NCBI GenBank assembly: GCA_963693315.1
Contig: OY856188.1
Coordinates: 218,073,396 to 218,137,395, forward strand
DNA: 64,000 nt
Source: Diogma glabrata
Lineage: Eukaryota > Arthropoda > Insecta > Diptera > Cylindrotomidae
Direction: 5' to 3'
Positions 26,281-39,544 of this stretch are shown one piece after another (the first letter of the stretch is position 1; each line of letters opens with the position of its first letter). The notes under the pieces are model-generated. The model had not been told where the DNA came from. It made no database searches and saw only the letters and a list, made by a program, of their open reading frames with translations. The position numbers and the translations under genes were made by a program.

Positions 26281-27130
26281 CTATAAATTTTGAAGGTCTG
26301 CTATTGAATTAATATAAATTATTTTACCTCCTTCATCCTTCCTCATCATTATTCGACCTCTGCGCAACCAACAATATTTATATTTATGCGTTTCCTTCAT
26401 TTCGTTTGATTTCTTTAACAGCATTCGACGATTATAAGTAAGACACTCATTTATATACACTCTATTTTCGCCGTACGGATTTTGATCATTGAAAAAGTTT
26501 TTAACATGGATCCGACCAGATTTCCTTGATCCAGTGAAAATATTTTTAAATTTTGTCTCATTCTTCAATTTAACAATTATTTTCCCTGGTTTTTCTGGGG
26601 CTTTATTTTTTATGTAGAAACAATCCTGAACATCGTCTCTAGTAACAGTAGTTTTGCTGGTTTCAGTAAGAATTGTAGATACAAAATCATCAAGGTTAGC
26701 ATTTGTACATAATGGGATTCCCACTATTTCAATTGAAGCTGATAGATTGATTGTCTAAATCATCGACCCGTTGTTCAAGCGCAGATACTTTGCCCTTAAG
26801 ATAGTTATTTTGAGCTAGAAGATTGTTCACTGATTCAACTAAACAATCTAATCCATCAAACCGTTTTTTAATATAAAGGTAAAGGCTATTTATGTTTAAA
26901 TTTTCAGGATTTATTTCATCAAAAATCATGCTATGATCATCATTCTGTGATTGCTTTGAAGACGTACACTTAACACAAAACCACTGCTTTTTTTCCTTTT
27001 TTAAAACGTCTATGTTATTTACAGAAACATTTATAAATTTGGCATGGTAAAAACTTTTACAAATGCTACAATCTATGTTGTTGAAACTGTTGTTTCTGTT
27101 AATTTTCAATTGACAAATTATACACGACAT
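26281..27130 (-). pseudogene. LINE ORF1 with PHD-type zinc finger, one frameshift
   Basis: Starts MSCIICQLKINRN. Cysteine pairs CIIC, CSIC and CVKC with an intervening SFYHAKF histidine form a C4HC3-like PHD finger (residues ~3-55), as in ORF1 proteins of several CR1-like LINEs. A short coiled-coil-like stretch follows (residues ~105-130, KGKVSALEQRVDDLDN). The frame stops at 26729, and the next frame carries on immediately with VGIPLCTNANLDDF through to NSIADLQNL, stop at 26281. The break near 26730 looks like a single-base change in length. The second part resembles the RNA-binding region of such ORF1 proteins. The role, RNA binding in the element ribonucleoprotein, is known for the family and not visible here. 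Confidence 0.8.
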
Positions 27131-27135
27131 TTATC

Positions 27136-30100
27136 ACCGATTGAGTTTTTATTTTGTATTGTAAGTGTAACTTAACTGTATTAGCGTATTAATGCAACTG
27201 TATTTTATTGATTTTTTATTGCATATTGAAAAATTATTTATTTTAAAGTTTAACTACACAAAAATTATTGAATTTTTTGCAACTTATGTATTTCATTAAC
27301 TTATGTTTTTCAACTGATCTTAAATTGCAATTTCTTTTGGGTGATAAACTCAACACTCACGTTAAACAACAAGAAATTGACAAAATTTGAAATAAATGTA
27401 AAACGTTTGTATAATTGATGTTAAATTTCAGAATTAATTTATATATACTGTATTTTTATATTACTTTATTATTCCAAGAAAATTAGGACAATTAAATTAA
27501 ATCGACTGCACCTCACAACAGTGGAATAATTATGATTTACATCATATTTTACATCATATTACTTTACTATTATTAACCCATATTGAGTTTATTACCATAT
27601 TACTTTACTATTATTAATAACCCATATTGAGTTTTTCTTTTACAAATAAAAATAATCATTTCAAATTTAAACAAAAAAATAAATTCATATTATTAATATT
27701 TTTTCTCTTCTTCTAATTTGCCAATTTTTTTTTGCTTTTAGTTTTTTTTTTCTGATTTTAAATTAGTGTTATTTACAATTAATGACATTTTCTATCTATA
27801 TTATTATTTTCTATTATGTTAAAAAAATATAAGATTATGAAAAATGCAGGTATCCGTTCCGATACAAAACTAGAACTCAATTTTTATATATCAATGTGGT
27901 TTTACACATCGACTACCGTTAAGCGGCTTTCATATATCTCAGTCGTTTGGTATTAGGTTTTCTCATTCTAACCCGAATAAATCAACACACACAATAGAAA
28001 TTCACCCGTGCATAAGCAAAAATGAAACCAACATAGAAAAGTTATTCAAATAAAGCACGGCAAAAAACCCCATTATATCATCAAATCAAAACAATAAGGT
28101 CCTTCATAATTTTACCAAATATTAATATAACGATAAAATTTCAATTAAAACAACACAAAATGGATCATCCTATTGATGATCTTAACAACAACGCACTTGC
28201 GCAGAATCAATTTACTTTATTTTGGTTTTAGTTTAAACAAAATATTTTTGTTTCATATTGCAAAGATAAACGAAAAATATGCATTACAGTGGAACATCAT
28301 AAACAGACAGATACTATTTATAAAACAAATCTTAAACTGCTTGATAGTACGAAGTGAATTTATGATTGTTGTGAGAACTGCCTGTAGTAGATTTTAAAAG
28401 AAAATGTCTAATGAACAGACTTTTGGTCGTTACAGAGCTCTCGAATAAATGAAAATAGTGTTGACAATGAAATCTATTTGACAGTTAGTTGAGAAGACCA
28501 TACTTCTAAATAACAAGAAAACAGATGAATTGACTTAAGTAAATGCATACAACGAGATAACGACTTAACAGCATTTTATTATGATAAAAAAATGAAAAGG
28601 TTTAAGAAATAAATTCTTGATGTTACCGACTGTCATTTGCACCAGTATCCTTGACCGTAGAAGCTAAGGGCCTGTTGTACCGCAGCATCAAATTATTGTT
28701 TACCTGACACGTCTGTAAAAAAATTCCCCATTTGCGACACATCGCCTCTCAGCAAGACAATACAGTCGCAATACAAAGTTGGTTAATGTATACAAATAAG
28801 CCAAACGATAGGTACAAGTGGAGATTGAAAAATTAAATACTAAGTTCTATTTTATTAAGGATAAAAATATTGAAGTCCCAATGAAGTCCCATACTTGGGA
28901 GCCTGTCCAGCAATTGAATGTGGAATTAATGGCAGTTTTGAGTCATTATCTCCTTCTATGCACATACATTTCAAATTTTTGATACTTTTATCTTCAATGA
29001 TAAATAAATTGTAAAAATTTTTCTAATTGAAAATTTTGATTAATAATCCAACACCAATCAATCATTAAACCGGATTAACTTTGTAAGCATTTAAATCAAA
29101 ACCTGAAGCAGAACTTATAACTTTATTTGAGTACATTCTGCTATTCTAATAATACAATATCCGTCCTACGATAAATTAAGAAAATGAAGTTTTCCTAAAG
29201 CCTGAGAATTGCTTAAATTAAAGCAGACTTGTGGAATAGCGCAACAAACTGTAGCTGAAAGTAGGCAGTTTAAGTTCGTTAGGTTTGTTTGAGATTTGTA
29301 CACAATATGTCACTTTAACTCGACTATGTGCCATACCTTTTGTGTTTGAAATTTACACCTTTTACTAATGCTTTACTGATGCCTAAAACCTAAATAATCT
29401 TTTACATACAAATTTTTCATAGTCATCCATTTGCACCTAGTCCAATAACTAAGCGTTCGCTAGCAATAATAACAACAGCATTAAACACCTAAATATTTAA
29501 CCACCAACCAACACAAAAATTTCAATTGCAGATTATTATTTAAACAAACAAAATATTATTTATTTAAACTAAAAAGGAAACCACTGCTTGTTTCAGATGG
29601 CAATTTTTGTTTTGTTTTATGAAAACAAATAAAAAATTTACCAATTTTCACGTTTCCTATATTGTATTTTAGTTTTTTTTTTGTTTTACATTTTCTATTC
29701 TATGCAGTATAGTCATCGCAATTTATTCGAATTTTACCGAAGAAAAAAATAATATTCTTTTTGAAAATTGTTTTAAATAAAAAGTGACATGAAATATGAT
29801 TTTTTTCTTTCATGTGTTTATGTTACTCACTTTCAGAGAAGAAAAAAAATCAAACACACATTACACATAATGAACATAGAAAACAAAAACAATTTATTTT
29901 AAAAATTTTTAAAAAAGACGAAGGGTGGAAAATTCAAATTTGAAAACAAACAAAATATAATAAATATTTGGGGCCACAGGTGCTGTGCCTGGCTTAAGAT
30001 AAAGCCTTTTTTTCTCTGAATCTTATGCAGAATACTATTTTGATGATCATCATTGCGTATATAATAATAATGATAGGGTGAATGTTTTTTTTTATTTTAT

Positions 30101-31235
30101 TTAAACAAAACCAAATTAAACAATCGTTTAAAATTTTTCAACAACAAAATTTTTTTTTCTCTCCTTTTTCATAATTTCAAAGCACACACAAAAAAAAGTT
30201 AGGTCTCATGTGCTCCAACAGTTATATGGTTTTAAAATTTAAATCAGCAAAATTTTTTAACATAACAGTAATTAGACAAGGTATTTTGTCTATAATTTAT
30301 CATAAAAAAATTATAACAAGTGTTTTTTTTTGGAAATAAGGCAGTGCAGGATGTTCCTATGTGTTTTAGTTTACTGTTTTTCATACTTTAGATGGGATTA
30401 AAATTTTAAAGTATAAAAATATTAAAAACAAAGAACTTAATTTATTATTTTTGTATCTAACTTTCACTTTTTAGTTCTGTTAAACAAATATACACATTAA
30501 AAGAATCAAAAGGTATCAGGGTGGGTGGTGGCTAGAAATGAATTGATTATAGTTTTATGATTCAGTTGATCAGTTTGGAGAACTAACTAGTATTTACAAG
30601 ACTTTGATTTTTAATTTCAAAATAACATCGCTATGTAAATATTTTCCTATCCTCTTTCTCGCGGAACAAACGATTGAATATTTTTTCTTTTGTTCATCAA
30701 AAAACTTTAACCGAAAAGGAAATATTTTATATGATTTTTATTTTAATTTTTTTACACTTTATTCAAAACTTAATGTCGCATATTTGAAAATTGATTTTAT
30801 TGAAAACTATCGAGAATAATAAATGTTCAAGTTGTTTTTGTTATGCGAAAAATAAAAAGGAAATACAGAAACATTAAGAAAATAAAATTACCATAAAATG
30901 TTATATCACACATTCATGGCAGCACATCACATTCTATTCAAAATTGGACTTGGTAAGAGGATCCAGTGGTGGAGGTCTTTGGTTAATACAAAATAGCAGT
31001 CGCACGCAAATCAACAAAGCTTGTACATTCTGACCAACAACCCCATCCAAAACAATCGGCAAGGTGTATTAATATTAACCTTAAACCCAAGCTTAGGGCT
31101 TAAATAAACAAACCAATAGAACTTTATACTTATGTTAACACTAAACGTACCGATACTTTTGGTATACTTATTCCTACCGCAAGGGGGTCAAATGACCCAT
31201 TTATAACATGTTATGTTAATTTATAATATGTTATT
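27136..31235. other. Intronic stretch, no gene seen
   Basis: A+T-rich DNA with no convincing reading frame. A short tandem duplication lies at 27555-27634. Less A+T-rich text at 28640-28960 may be an old repeat. Nothing else was recognised. Confidence 0.65.
27555..27634. repeat. Tandem duplication, two copies of ~38 bp
   Basis: CATATTACTTTACTATTATT...CCCATATTGAGTTT occurs at 27555 and again at 27596; the second copy differs by a three-base insertion. Confidence 0.9.
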
Positions 31236-31841
31236 CGAAATTGATCGAAGCTCGTTACTCGGGAGTTTTTGGGGTCGCTGAACACGAATATGATGTCGGC
31301 GATGACCCTCGGAGTACCTAGGGCCCAGGACGGGTATGTCTAACTCATCTCCTGGAACTTTCCATAAATACAGCTCCAAATTGATCGAAGCTCGTTACTG
31401 GGGGGTTTTCGGGGTCGTTGAACACGAATATGATGTCGGTGATGACCCTCGGAGTACCTAGGGCCCAGGGCGGGTATGTCAAACTCATCTCCTGGAACTT
31501 TCCATAAATACAGCTCGAAATTGATAGAAGCTCGTTACTCGGGGGTTTTTGGAGTCGCTGAACACGAATATGATGTCGGCGATGACCCTCGGAGTACCCA
31601 GGGCCCAGGGTGGATATGTCTAACTCATCTCCTGGAACTTTCCATAAATACAGCTCGAAATTGATCGAAGCTCGTTACTCGGGGGTTTTTGGGGTCGCTG
31701 AACACGAATATGATGTTGGTGATGACCCTCGGAGTACCTAGGGTCCAGGGCGGGTATGTCTAACTCATCTCCTGGAACTTTCCATTAATTCAGCTCGAAA
31801 TTGATCGAAACTCGTTACTCGGGGGTTTTTGGGGTCGCTGA
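31236..31841. repeat. 140-bp tandem satellite, four full units and a partial fifth
   Basis: Units begin at 31236, 31376, 31516, 31656 and 31796, an exact 140-bp period with a few substitutions per unit. Each opens GAAATTGATCGAAGCTCGTT and includes TTTTTGGGGTCGCTGAACAC, GATGACCCTCGGAGTACC, GGGCCCAGGG and CTCATCTCCTGGAACTTTCC. It is far more G+C-rich than the surrounding intron. 140 is not a multiple of three, so the 62-codon frame inside it is not a repeated protein. The fifth unit breaks off after TCGCTGAAAACG. The array ends about 100 bp before the MITE at 31941. Confidence 0.95.
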
Positions 31842-31940
31842 AAACGCAGGCTTCCTGAATCGAATGCAAAAAACCGCATTACGGTAGTAATAATGTTAAG
31901 TAAAGATTTAAACTACAACTACGAATATTGATTAGTAGTA

Positions 31941-32304
31941 CGTAGAAGCCCAATTATACGAAATGCGCGGGGATCGAAGCATGCGGGATAATCGAAAATT
32001 CCGAATAATTCCGCATATAAATATTTTATTAGGATTCTCGTCAATATATTTTCAAATAAAATACCACAAATTTATTTTTGTATGTGTATTTGAAGTGTTT
32101 ATAACATTTATTGCAAATAATATTTTTTACAAACACAAAAATAAGTACATAAAATAAATAATAAGAATATTTTAAGATAGTTCTTGTTGATTGCTAAACA
32201 AAAAAAAACATTTTTCTTGTGAAAGAGGAAAAAAATCAAAAATTTTGAATTCCGATTAACTGAATATTCGGTTAATTGAATGTCGGATAATCGGGCTTTT
32301 ACTG
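31941..32304. mobile_element. pogo/Tigger-like MITE with TA target duplication
   Basis: 364-bp element flanked by TA (31939-31940 and 32305-32306). The left end reads CGTAGAAGCCCAATTATACG and the right end, reverse-complemented, reads CAGTAAAAGCCCGATTATCC, a degenerate terminal inverted repeat with the CGATTATCCG style of pogo/Tigger elements. A second inner match (GGATAATCGAAAATTCCGAA near 31986; TTCCGATTAACTGAATATTC near 32252) follows the double-box end structure of that group. There is no transposase, so it is non-autonomous. Confidence 0.75.
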
Positions 32305-32309
32305 TATTT

Positions 32310-34138
32310 AATAACAAACAATTATTTTTTCATTAAATCAAATTAATTAAAATCTCAATATGTTGTCTAATCAAATAAAAATTTACTTTTCGATAATTTT
32401 ATTTAAAAAAAAAACCAAATAATATTTTTGAGGGAAAAAAATTGTATTTTGTAAAATCGAATTTTGATAAAAGTATTTATTTGTTTATGTTATCAATTTA
32501 TATTAGATTAGATTTATTGTAATATCTAATATATGTAATAGGATTTAAAAAAAAATTTGTTATAAGAAAAAAAAACTAGATTATGGGATATATTTAAAAT
32601 GGAATGCACAATGATATTTATAATTAATCATACTTCTGTGTTAAATACAAAATTGAAATTTATCCTAATCAATTATCTCACATTAAATCATCATCAAAAC
32701 ACCAATAATCGTACGACACCTCTGATTATACGTACAAATCATTTCAAATTAATCAACATTCTTGAAAGTATAATTTAATCTTTTAAATCATAGATAACTA
32801 AAGTCAAAAAATCATATAAAAATTGGAACAACAACAAAAATATGGTAAATTCAAAGTTATCACGATTTTCTAATTTGTCACAATTAAACTGTCGAAAATC
32901 AACATAAAAAAAGAAATCTAAATCCTTCATGGATTATAAAAATTATAAAAAAAGAATTGAATTCAGTTTAATTGAAAATTTGTTGAAAATCGAATTGAAT
33001 GTTGCAACAGACACTTTGACTGCTGTAACGATTTGTTGGTTGTTGTGTTTTTAAAAATATCAGTTCTAATCTCTTATATTCTATTAGGCTTTTTTCTATT
33101 CAAATAAATGATAATCAGCTCAAAGTTAATTTTTATCAAAGTGATATTAATTTTTTTTCGTAAACAAACATAAACGATCTTTTTTTTTTGTTTATTTAAG
33201 TTTGGGAAATATTTATTAGAAATGTTATCTGAATTACATTATTCGGCTTTTTTAGTTTTAAATTAAACAGTGGCACTTTTTTATGGTTATTCGTGTATAT
33301 ATTTCTGTTTGTTGTTATTTCAACCAAAAATTTTAAATTTTTTTGTTGGTTTTATATCTGTATATGGTGGCGTTATAACGATGTGATTTGAATCAACGAA
33401 TAAAAGAAAGTGATTATATAATAATTCCACCTGTGTTTTTCTGTAATTACTAAGCATTGTCGAAATATGTGTAAGTAAATATATAACATACGGATATATA
33501 AAACAAAAAATGTTTCATCATACATATATAAAAAAATTCAGATTAAAGCTGTAAGAAATTTTAATAACTCTTTCCATAGTATAAAAATCCTTCCAACGAG
33601 AATTAAGTTTAAGTCTTCCAACAACCTTTAAGCATTAAATTGATTTAATTTCAAACAAAACAACAGAAGTATGATTAATTGATTTTATAACATTAAACCC
33701 TTTACATCGATGTTATATTTTTTTGAACAAAATAAATCGGAAATTCTTATAATTTTTTGTCCAAAACATTTCCGGAAATTTAAGGAACTATAAAAATTTG
33801 ATATGTTGAAGCGTTTATTTCGATAAAAAGTTATTTACTTATTTGCATTATAACAACTTTCCCGCTGTGACAACAAAACGATTGCAAACCATTAACCATT
33901 TAAAAGGGTTACGATATTCTATTCTTTTTGTTATTTTTATTGAACTTTACTGCTACAGTACAGATTCGAACATTTAATATAGCATGTTCGAAGGGACATC
34001 TATTTATGTTGACAAAAACCAATTTATCACTTTTAAAAGTCTCATGCAAGTTTAACTCCAGAAATACAGATAGGCATAAGAAAGAAGATGCAAAAAGTAA
34101 AAAAAAGAGATGTTCGCAGAAAAGAAATTTATCTTCCT
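32310..34138. other. Intronic A+T-rich stretch, no gene seen
   Basis: Nothing recognisable. The frames running into the assembly gap at 34139 are artefacts of unknown bases. Confidence 0.7.
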
Positions 34139-34338
34139 NNNNNNNNNNNNNNNNNNNNNNNNNNNNNNNNNNNNNNNNNNNNNNNNNNNNNNNNNNNNNN
34201 NNNNNNNNNNNNNNNNNNNNNNNNNNNNNNNNNNNNNNNNNNNNNNNNNNNNNNNNNNNNNNNNNNNNNNNNNNNNNNNNNNNNNNNNNNNNNNNNNNNN
34301 NNNNNNNNNNNNNNNNNNNNNNNNNNNNNNNNNNNNNN
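34139..34338. other. Assembly gap (200 N)
   Basis: Exactly 200 undetermined bases, the size commonly used as a placeholder, so the true length is probably unknown. Any reading frame through it should be ignored. Confidence 0.98.
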
Positions 34339-37300
34339 AATTCTAGTCAGACGGGCATATCTTTGAAAGTAATAAGTTCACGACTTCAGTTAAAGGATCT
34401 TTTTTAAATGATATTTAATTCACTACATTCAAATGTTGTTATCAGAACTTAAAAATAATTTTTACTTTACTTACTTTTTATAACAGCTATTCAGTTTTGC
34501 GCAAAAACGTCTTTTTTCCTTTTTTCCTTTTTTAAACAAACTCGGTTTGCGTCGTTCACAGGTTTGATTGATCTAGGTATCTGGATTTTTGGGTGAATTT
34601 TTTGTAGGTCAAATACAAAGACATGAGCCAAAAGGAATAAAAATTAAATTTTAAAAAAATTTTTCGTACATACAGAAACATACATTCAAATAAAATCTAG
34701 AATTTAATAATATGTTTATTAATTACTCTACAAGTGGACTTGGTAATTATGAAAACTTCTGAAACCAATACAAAAGTCGTGTAGTTTTTTACTTAGAAAA
34801 ATTAGCATCGTTTATATGTGCACAATAATCTATAGTCAATCAAATTGATTTTTCATATACTTTAAAGAGTTTAAACGTAGGAAACAGCCCATTTGCAGAC
34901 ACCGCTTCGTTTCAGGTTGTTTATTATTTGTAAATTTTTTTACAATCAAACAATATTTTAAATCTTTTGACTACTAAAAGCCAGTAATAAGTCTGTTTTT
35001 TATTCTGTGCAAAGTATATTAAAATTATTATAATTACAATTATTATCATTTGTTTGTTTTAAGACAAAACAAAACACATCAAGTAATTCTTCACCATAAA
35101 TTAATTCTTAAAAAAATCAACACAAACATTTGATATCAAACCAAACCAAAAAACAGAAAAGTTCAACACACAAAAAAAAAATTAAATATTTGGGCGAATT
35201 TTATATTTTTTCTCTTCAACGATATCACCTAATATCTATGCGTTCGCACGACATCGAGGGTTTATACAATTCACAATTCGTCTGTTCTACAGCTGATAAC
35301 AAATTTGAAATATTAACATATATTTGTGATATATGGTTCTACATTTATAATTTTTTTTTTAATTTTAGAAAATTATTTTACTTTTCGTTGTGGGTTGGAA
35401 AATTGAAAAAAGATAGAAAATATAAAAAAAAACTATGTTTGTGCAGTACAAAAAATGATCCTGTAATTTTAAACAAACATAGAAATATTAATTACATAAA
35501 TTTCTATACAATACAAAAATGGTCTCAAACCTTTCCCTACATAGCTTTAACCACATCATTTAGATTTTTATTTTTAGAATTACAAATTATTTTTCAATTG
35601 TGAAAACAAAGAAAATGAAATAAAATGTATTTTTTTCTGTTTTGCCATTTTTTGTTATCTTAATCAGGAAATCTTTAATTAAACGCTCCATAAAATCCTT
35701 TGTGTGTGCTTTTTCTAGTGATGTAGAAAATATATGTATATCAGAGAGGAAAAACAAAAAATTACAATATTATATTTTCATTTTTCCATATAATATAAAA
35801 ATAAAAACTACGACAAATTTATAATCCGAAAATCACCATAAATACATGTAGATGTAGCTGTATACATATTTATATATGAAAATGAAATTCGAATATTTTT
35901 TTTGTTGTATTCATTCATCGTTGGTACCCAAAATTTATTTTTCTTTCATTATCATTGTCAAAAAATCTCAAAGTTGAAAATGAAACAAAAAAGTAAAAAG
36001 TAAAGCTCGCAAAAAAGATATATTTTTTTTTTGAAAAAATTAAAGGGTGATTGTTGTAAGTAAAATGAATTGAATTTGAATAAATTTTAATATAAAAATT
36101 CAGCATTTTTTGGGGACTTTAATGTATTATATATTTGTGATAAGTCAAATAATTTTTTGGTTACTATACGCATCGTTTTTAAATGGAGCTTTATTTTATT
36201 CAGCTTTACTGGTATTTTAGTTCTTTGTTTTTTGTGAATAGATTAAAAAAACTGAGAGAGAATGGGTTGTGTGGTTTAGTTAGTAGAAAATATGATTATG
36301 AAAATTAAGAAGGATGGATTATATATTTAAAACTTTGAACCAATCGTATATAAAGTCAACGAGATTTAAGGAAAAGAAAATGCTCAATTTCCCTACTAAC
36401 AAGAATGTACAAAGTTCTCATGTCAAGTATAGCTTCAATAACTAACATAATTGTGAAAAACGAAAATATTCTGACAAGACAACAATTTACATTTGAATAA
36501 ATCTCGCGAAAACTTATTCCAACGACAAAAATTTGTGTGAATAAAATTTTTAATTTTCAAAAAATAAAACAACATTAAAATTCGTTCATGTGAGGAAAAG
36601 TTGGACAGTTTTTGCTTGAAAAATCTAACAAAAATTTTAGAAAAACTTTTTATTTTATATTTTCATTTCATTTTTAAAATTTATATTTTGAAATGTGTCA
36701 TTTTATATAACGTTTTGTTAGGAAAATAAAATAATATTTTCTGTGTTAAAATGAATTTCTATTTTATTATTTTTGCTGTATTTTTTTTTTATTTCTGCTG
36801 AATTGTTATTTATTTCCTAATTGGATGAAGAGGAAAATATAATGAATATGAAAAAAAAATTGTTATTATTTCATGTCACTTAAAATCAGGAAAAACATGT
36901 TTGTTTGGAAAATCGAAATAATAGAATTTGTTGTTAGTTATTGAAGCGATGATGTTACAAATATTCAAATGAATACGTTTAGCTTGTTTTTATTAAAATT
37001 GCACATTAACAACAATTTAGGCTTCATTAAGTTGAAAAGAGACGGATTTAAATTAAATTATATTGTTTTACTTTCACACGTTATAGGTTCACAACGAATT
37101 AAAAAATTACATTTCCACCTCTAGCATAAGTACATAACTATTCTAAAAAAATTTCGTAGTCAAATTAAAATGTTAGCCTGTTTCCGTAAATTAAAAAATC
37201 AAATTTAATGACCCAAAGTCTTTTTAAATCCCTTTATTACCTTATTTTGATTATTTACAGACAAAAAAAACAAGCTTAAATCACTTGACTTGGAAAAACA

Positions 37301-39540
37301 AAAACTTATTCAAACATTTAAAAGATTATATTCAATTGACGTAACATAATCAAACCAACCATTGACTAAAAAATTATATTGTAAATGTAACCCTTTTTAT
37401 ATAATGTGAAATATAAAATTTATATACATTAAATTCTAATATACATTTCCCAAGTGAAATATTTTTTGCTTACATAAAAAAGTTTAATATTTGTTACAAA
37501 TTCATCTCCTGCAGCCAATTCCATTAACAACAGATTTGCATAATTTTTGGACAGATATAACAAGAATCATCTCTTAAACTGTATAAATAAGAGATTGAGT
37601 GAATTTTAATATTATTATTATTACGTTGAGAATTACAGGTTTTTATGATCACTTGCGGGTAAAATGACAAATAAAATCTTTTTATTTTCTATATCGTAAA
37701 ATAAAAGCTTGGTGTTACTTCGACTATAAAGTGTTTGATAAACAAGATTTAAATAGTCAAATCAAATTTATTTCTTGTATTATTCACTTTGTAAGTTTTG
37801 ATTTAAATGTCATACAATTTTATTGTTGTTGTTAGAATAACCCGATTCTTTTTCTTATCCAACCTTAAATTACTTTTATTAAAAGAAATTTACAAAGTGT
37901 GTGTGGCTTTGAATTTCAAAATCTTTTTTGTTGTTATTTCTTTTTTTCTTCTCAAGATTAATGAGTGTTTTATTATTTTGTTATCTTTAATTTTTTTTTA
38001 TTTTAATTCTTTTTTTTTTGTAAATTTCAAAAGAAAAATGAAAATATTTAAATAATATGAAAGTAATCTAAAATAAAAATGTGATAAAATAATTTGTCAA
38101 AATGTCATGTGAATTTGGAATAAATGGCTAATTTTATTTATATTTTTTTTGTGTTTGAATGCGAAAGTACAATTGCTTGAAAGGTGAGATACTTTTGATG
38201 TTTAATTAATGATGAATTTGTTTCAATTCTATTTTTTGTTGTTGTGAAAGTTGAACTTTTATATTTGACTTATTCAGGGACTATAAAAGTAGGGTAATTA
38301 ATTCAATTCTAAGCAAACATAACTAATAATTCTTCTAAGGATTTAAATTAATTAGTACACACAAAATTTTAATTGTTAATTTATTTGTTCGTGTCTGAAA
38401 AGTCCCCGTAGAAGCAAAAACTTTTTGATTTAAGAATTGGCTTACGAATTTTTGTGAATTTAAACGAAAGCACAATGTATTTTTATCATCGTGTCAATAA
38501 CTGAAGAAAACAGAATACTGATATTTCAAGCGTTATTATCCATGTAATAGCGTTTTTGAGCTAACCAGCATCGCAGTCCCTTGTTAAAGTTTTTCTTTTT
38601 GTTCTAAACGGTGGACAACTATTGAGCTGGTGCGTTATGGTAAGGACTTTGAACATTTAACAATTAAGAAGGAGGTTTTGGTAAAACTGAAGCAGAAGGC
38701 ATAAAATTAACTCCCAACATTTTAAAATAGCCTAGTTGTTATTTACAGTAAACAAATTTACACTACCTATATTTCGACGTAAAAAAGCGGGCAAAAACTA
38801 CCGATAAGACAAAATTTCAGTAAAAGTAAGTCTGTAAAATAACCGACACTATTTCGTTAAAATTCCGATCTTTATCTTTCTTTCGGTCATTTAGGAATAG
38901 TAAAAAACGCAGCAAAACGCAATTTATTTAATGATAATAATAATAAACAAAAGAATGAAAGAATGAAAAAGTATGTTTAGACTTTATAAAATAGGTGGTT
39001 TCATTTAAATTTTTATGAAATAGCATGGCTTTCACATTATTAAACTCCATTGAATTTTATATTGTTTCATCTATAATAATGTTTGAAATAAATTTTTTAG
39101 CGAAGATAATGAAAATATTTTGTGTCTGCCTTGTTTCATGCCTGTTTACTGATGCTTAAATTTTTTTTCATATTAATAAGAAAATTATGGAAAATAATAA
39201 TATTTTAGATATATAAGGGAAATATTTAAATTTTTTGACTTCGTTTTTTTAATTTTGTATCGTTGAAAAATGGCGAAAAAATGGATACTGATTCATTACA
39301 CTACATTAAAAATGCAATCACACACGTATATTTTCAATTTAGAACTTAAAAATACGACTACTATCTTCATATGTCGTAATGACGTTACCAAAAATGTCAG
39401 TCTAGGATCCTAGTCACAAAAGTCATACATCAAATATTCTTTTATATATGCCCAAAAGACATTTGTTAAAAAAGCTAATTTTATTTAGTTTTTATGCCTT
39501 TTTTATTTCTTACACTAGACCACCAATCTTTAAACGGTCT
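34339..39540. other. Intronic A+T-rich stretch, no gene seen
   Basis: Frames of 60-157 codons (for example at 35130-35603 and 37807-38055) are rich in Lys/Asn/Ile/Phe, have no domain I recognise and are consistent with AT-rich chance. A very decayed transposase-like scrap may exist near 38600-38860. Confidence 0.65.
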
Positions 39541-39544
39541 AATC

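Larger units (their letters stand above)
24040..27135 (-). mobile_element. LINE (CR1/L2-like) with ORF1 and RT but lacking the endonuclease
   Basis: Read on the - strand: an ORF1 with a PHD-type zinc finger (27130-26281), a short AT-rich join, then the linker, reverse transcriptase and C-terminal domain of ORF2 (about 26225-24094). The ~200-residue AP-endonuclease that should open ORF2 is absent: only about 55 bases separate the ORF1 stop from the linker. Clade assignment (CR1/L2/Jockey-like assemblage) is from motif style only. The 5' and 3' limits are approximate. Confidence 0.88.

Noticed and set aside
31476..31664. 62-codon frame with a GC-rich, protein-like look
   Set aside because: It lies in the 140-bp satellite, whose period is not a multiple of three, so the frame is not kept from unit to unit.
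33928..34407. 159-codon frame across the assembly gap
   Set aside because: More than a third of it is undetermined bases.
35130..35603. 157-codon frame
   Set aside because: Lys/Asn/Ile/Phe composition typical of AT-rich non-coding DNA; no motif recognised.
38580..38900. Possible Tc1/mariner transposase scrap (a KKRAKTTDKTKF-like segment)
   Set aside because: Too short and too broken to separate from chance; no inverted ends found.
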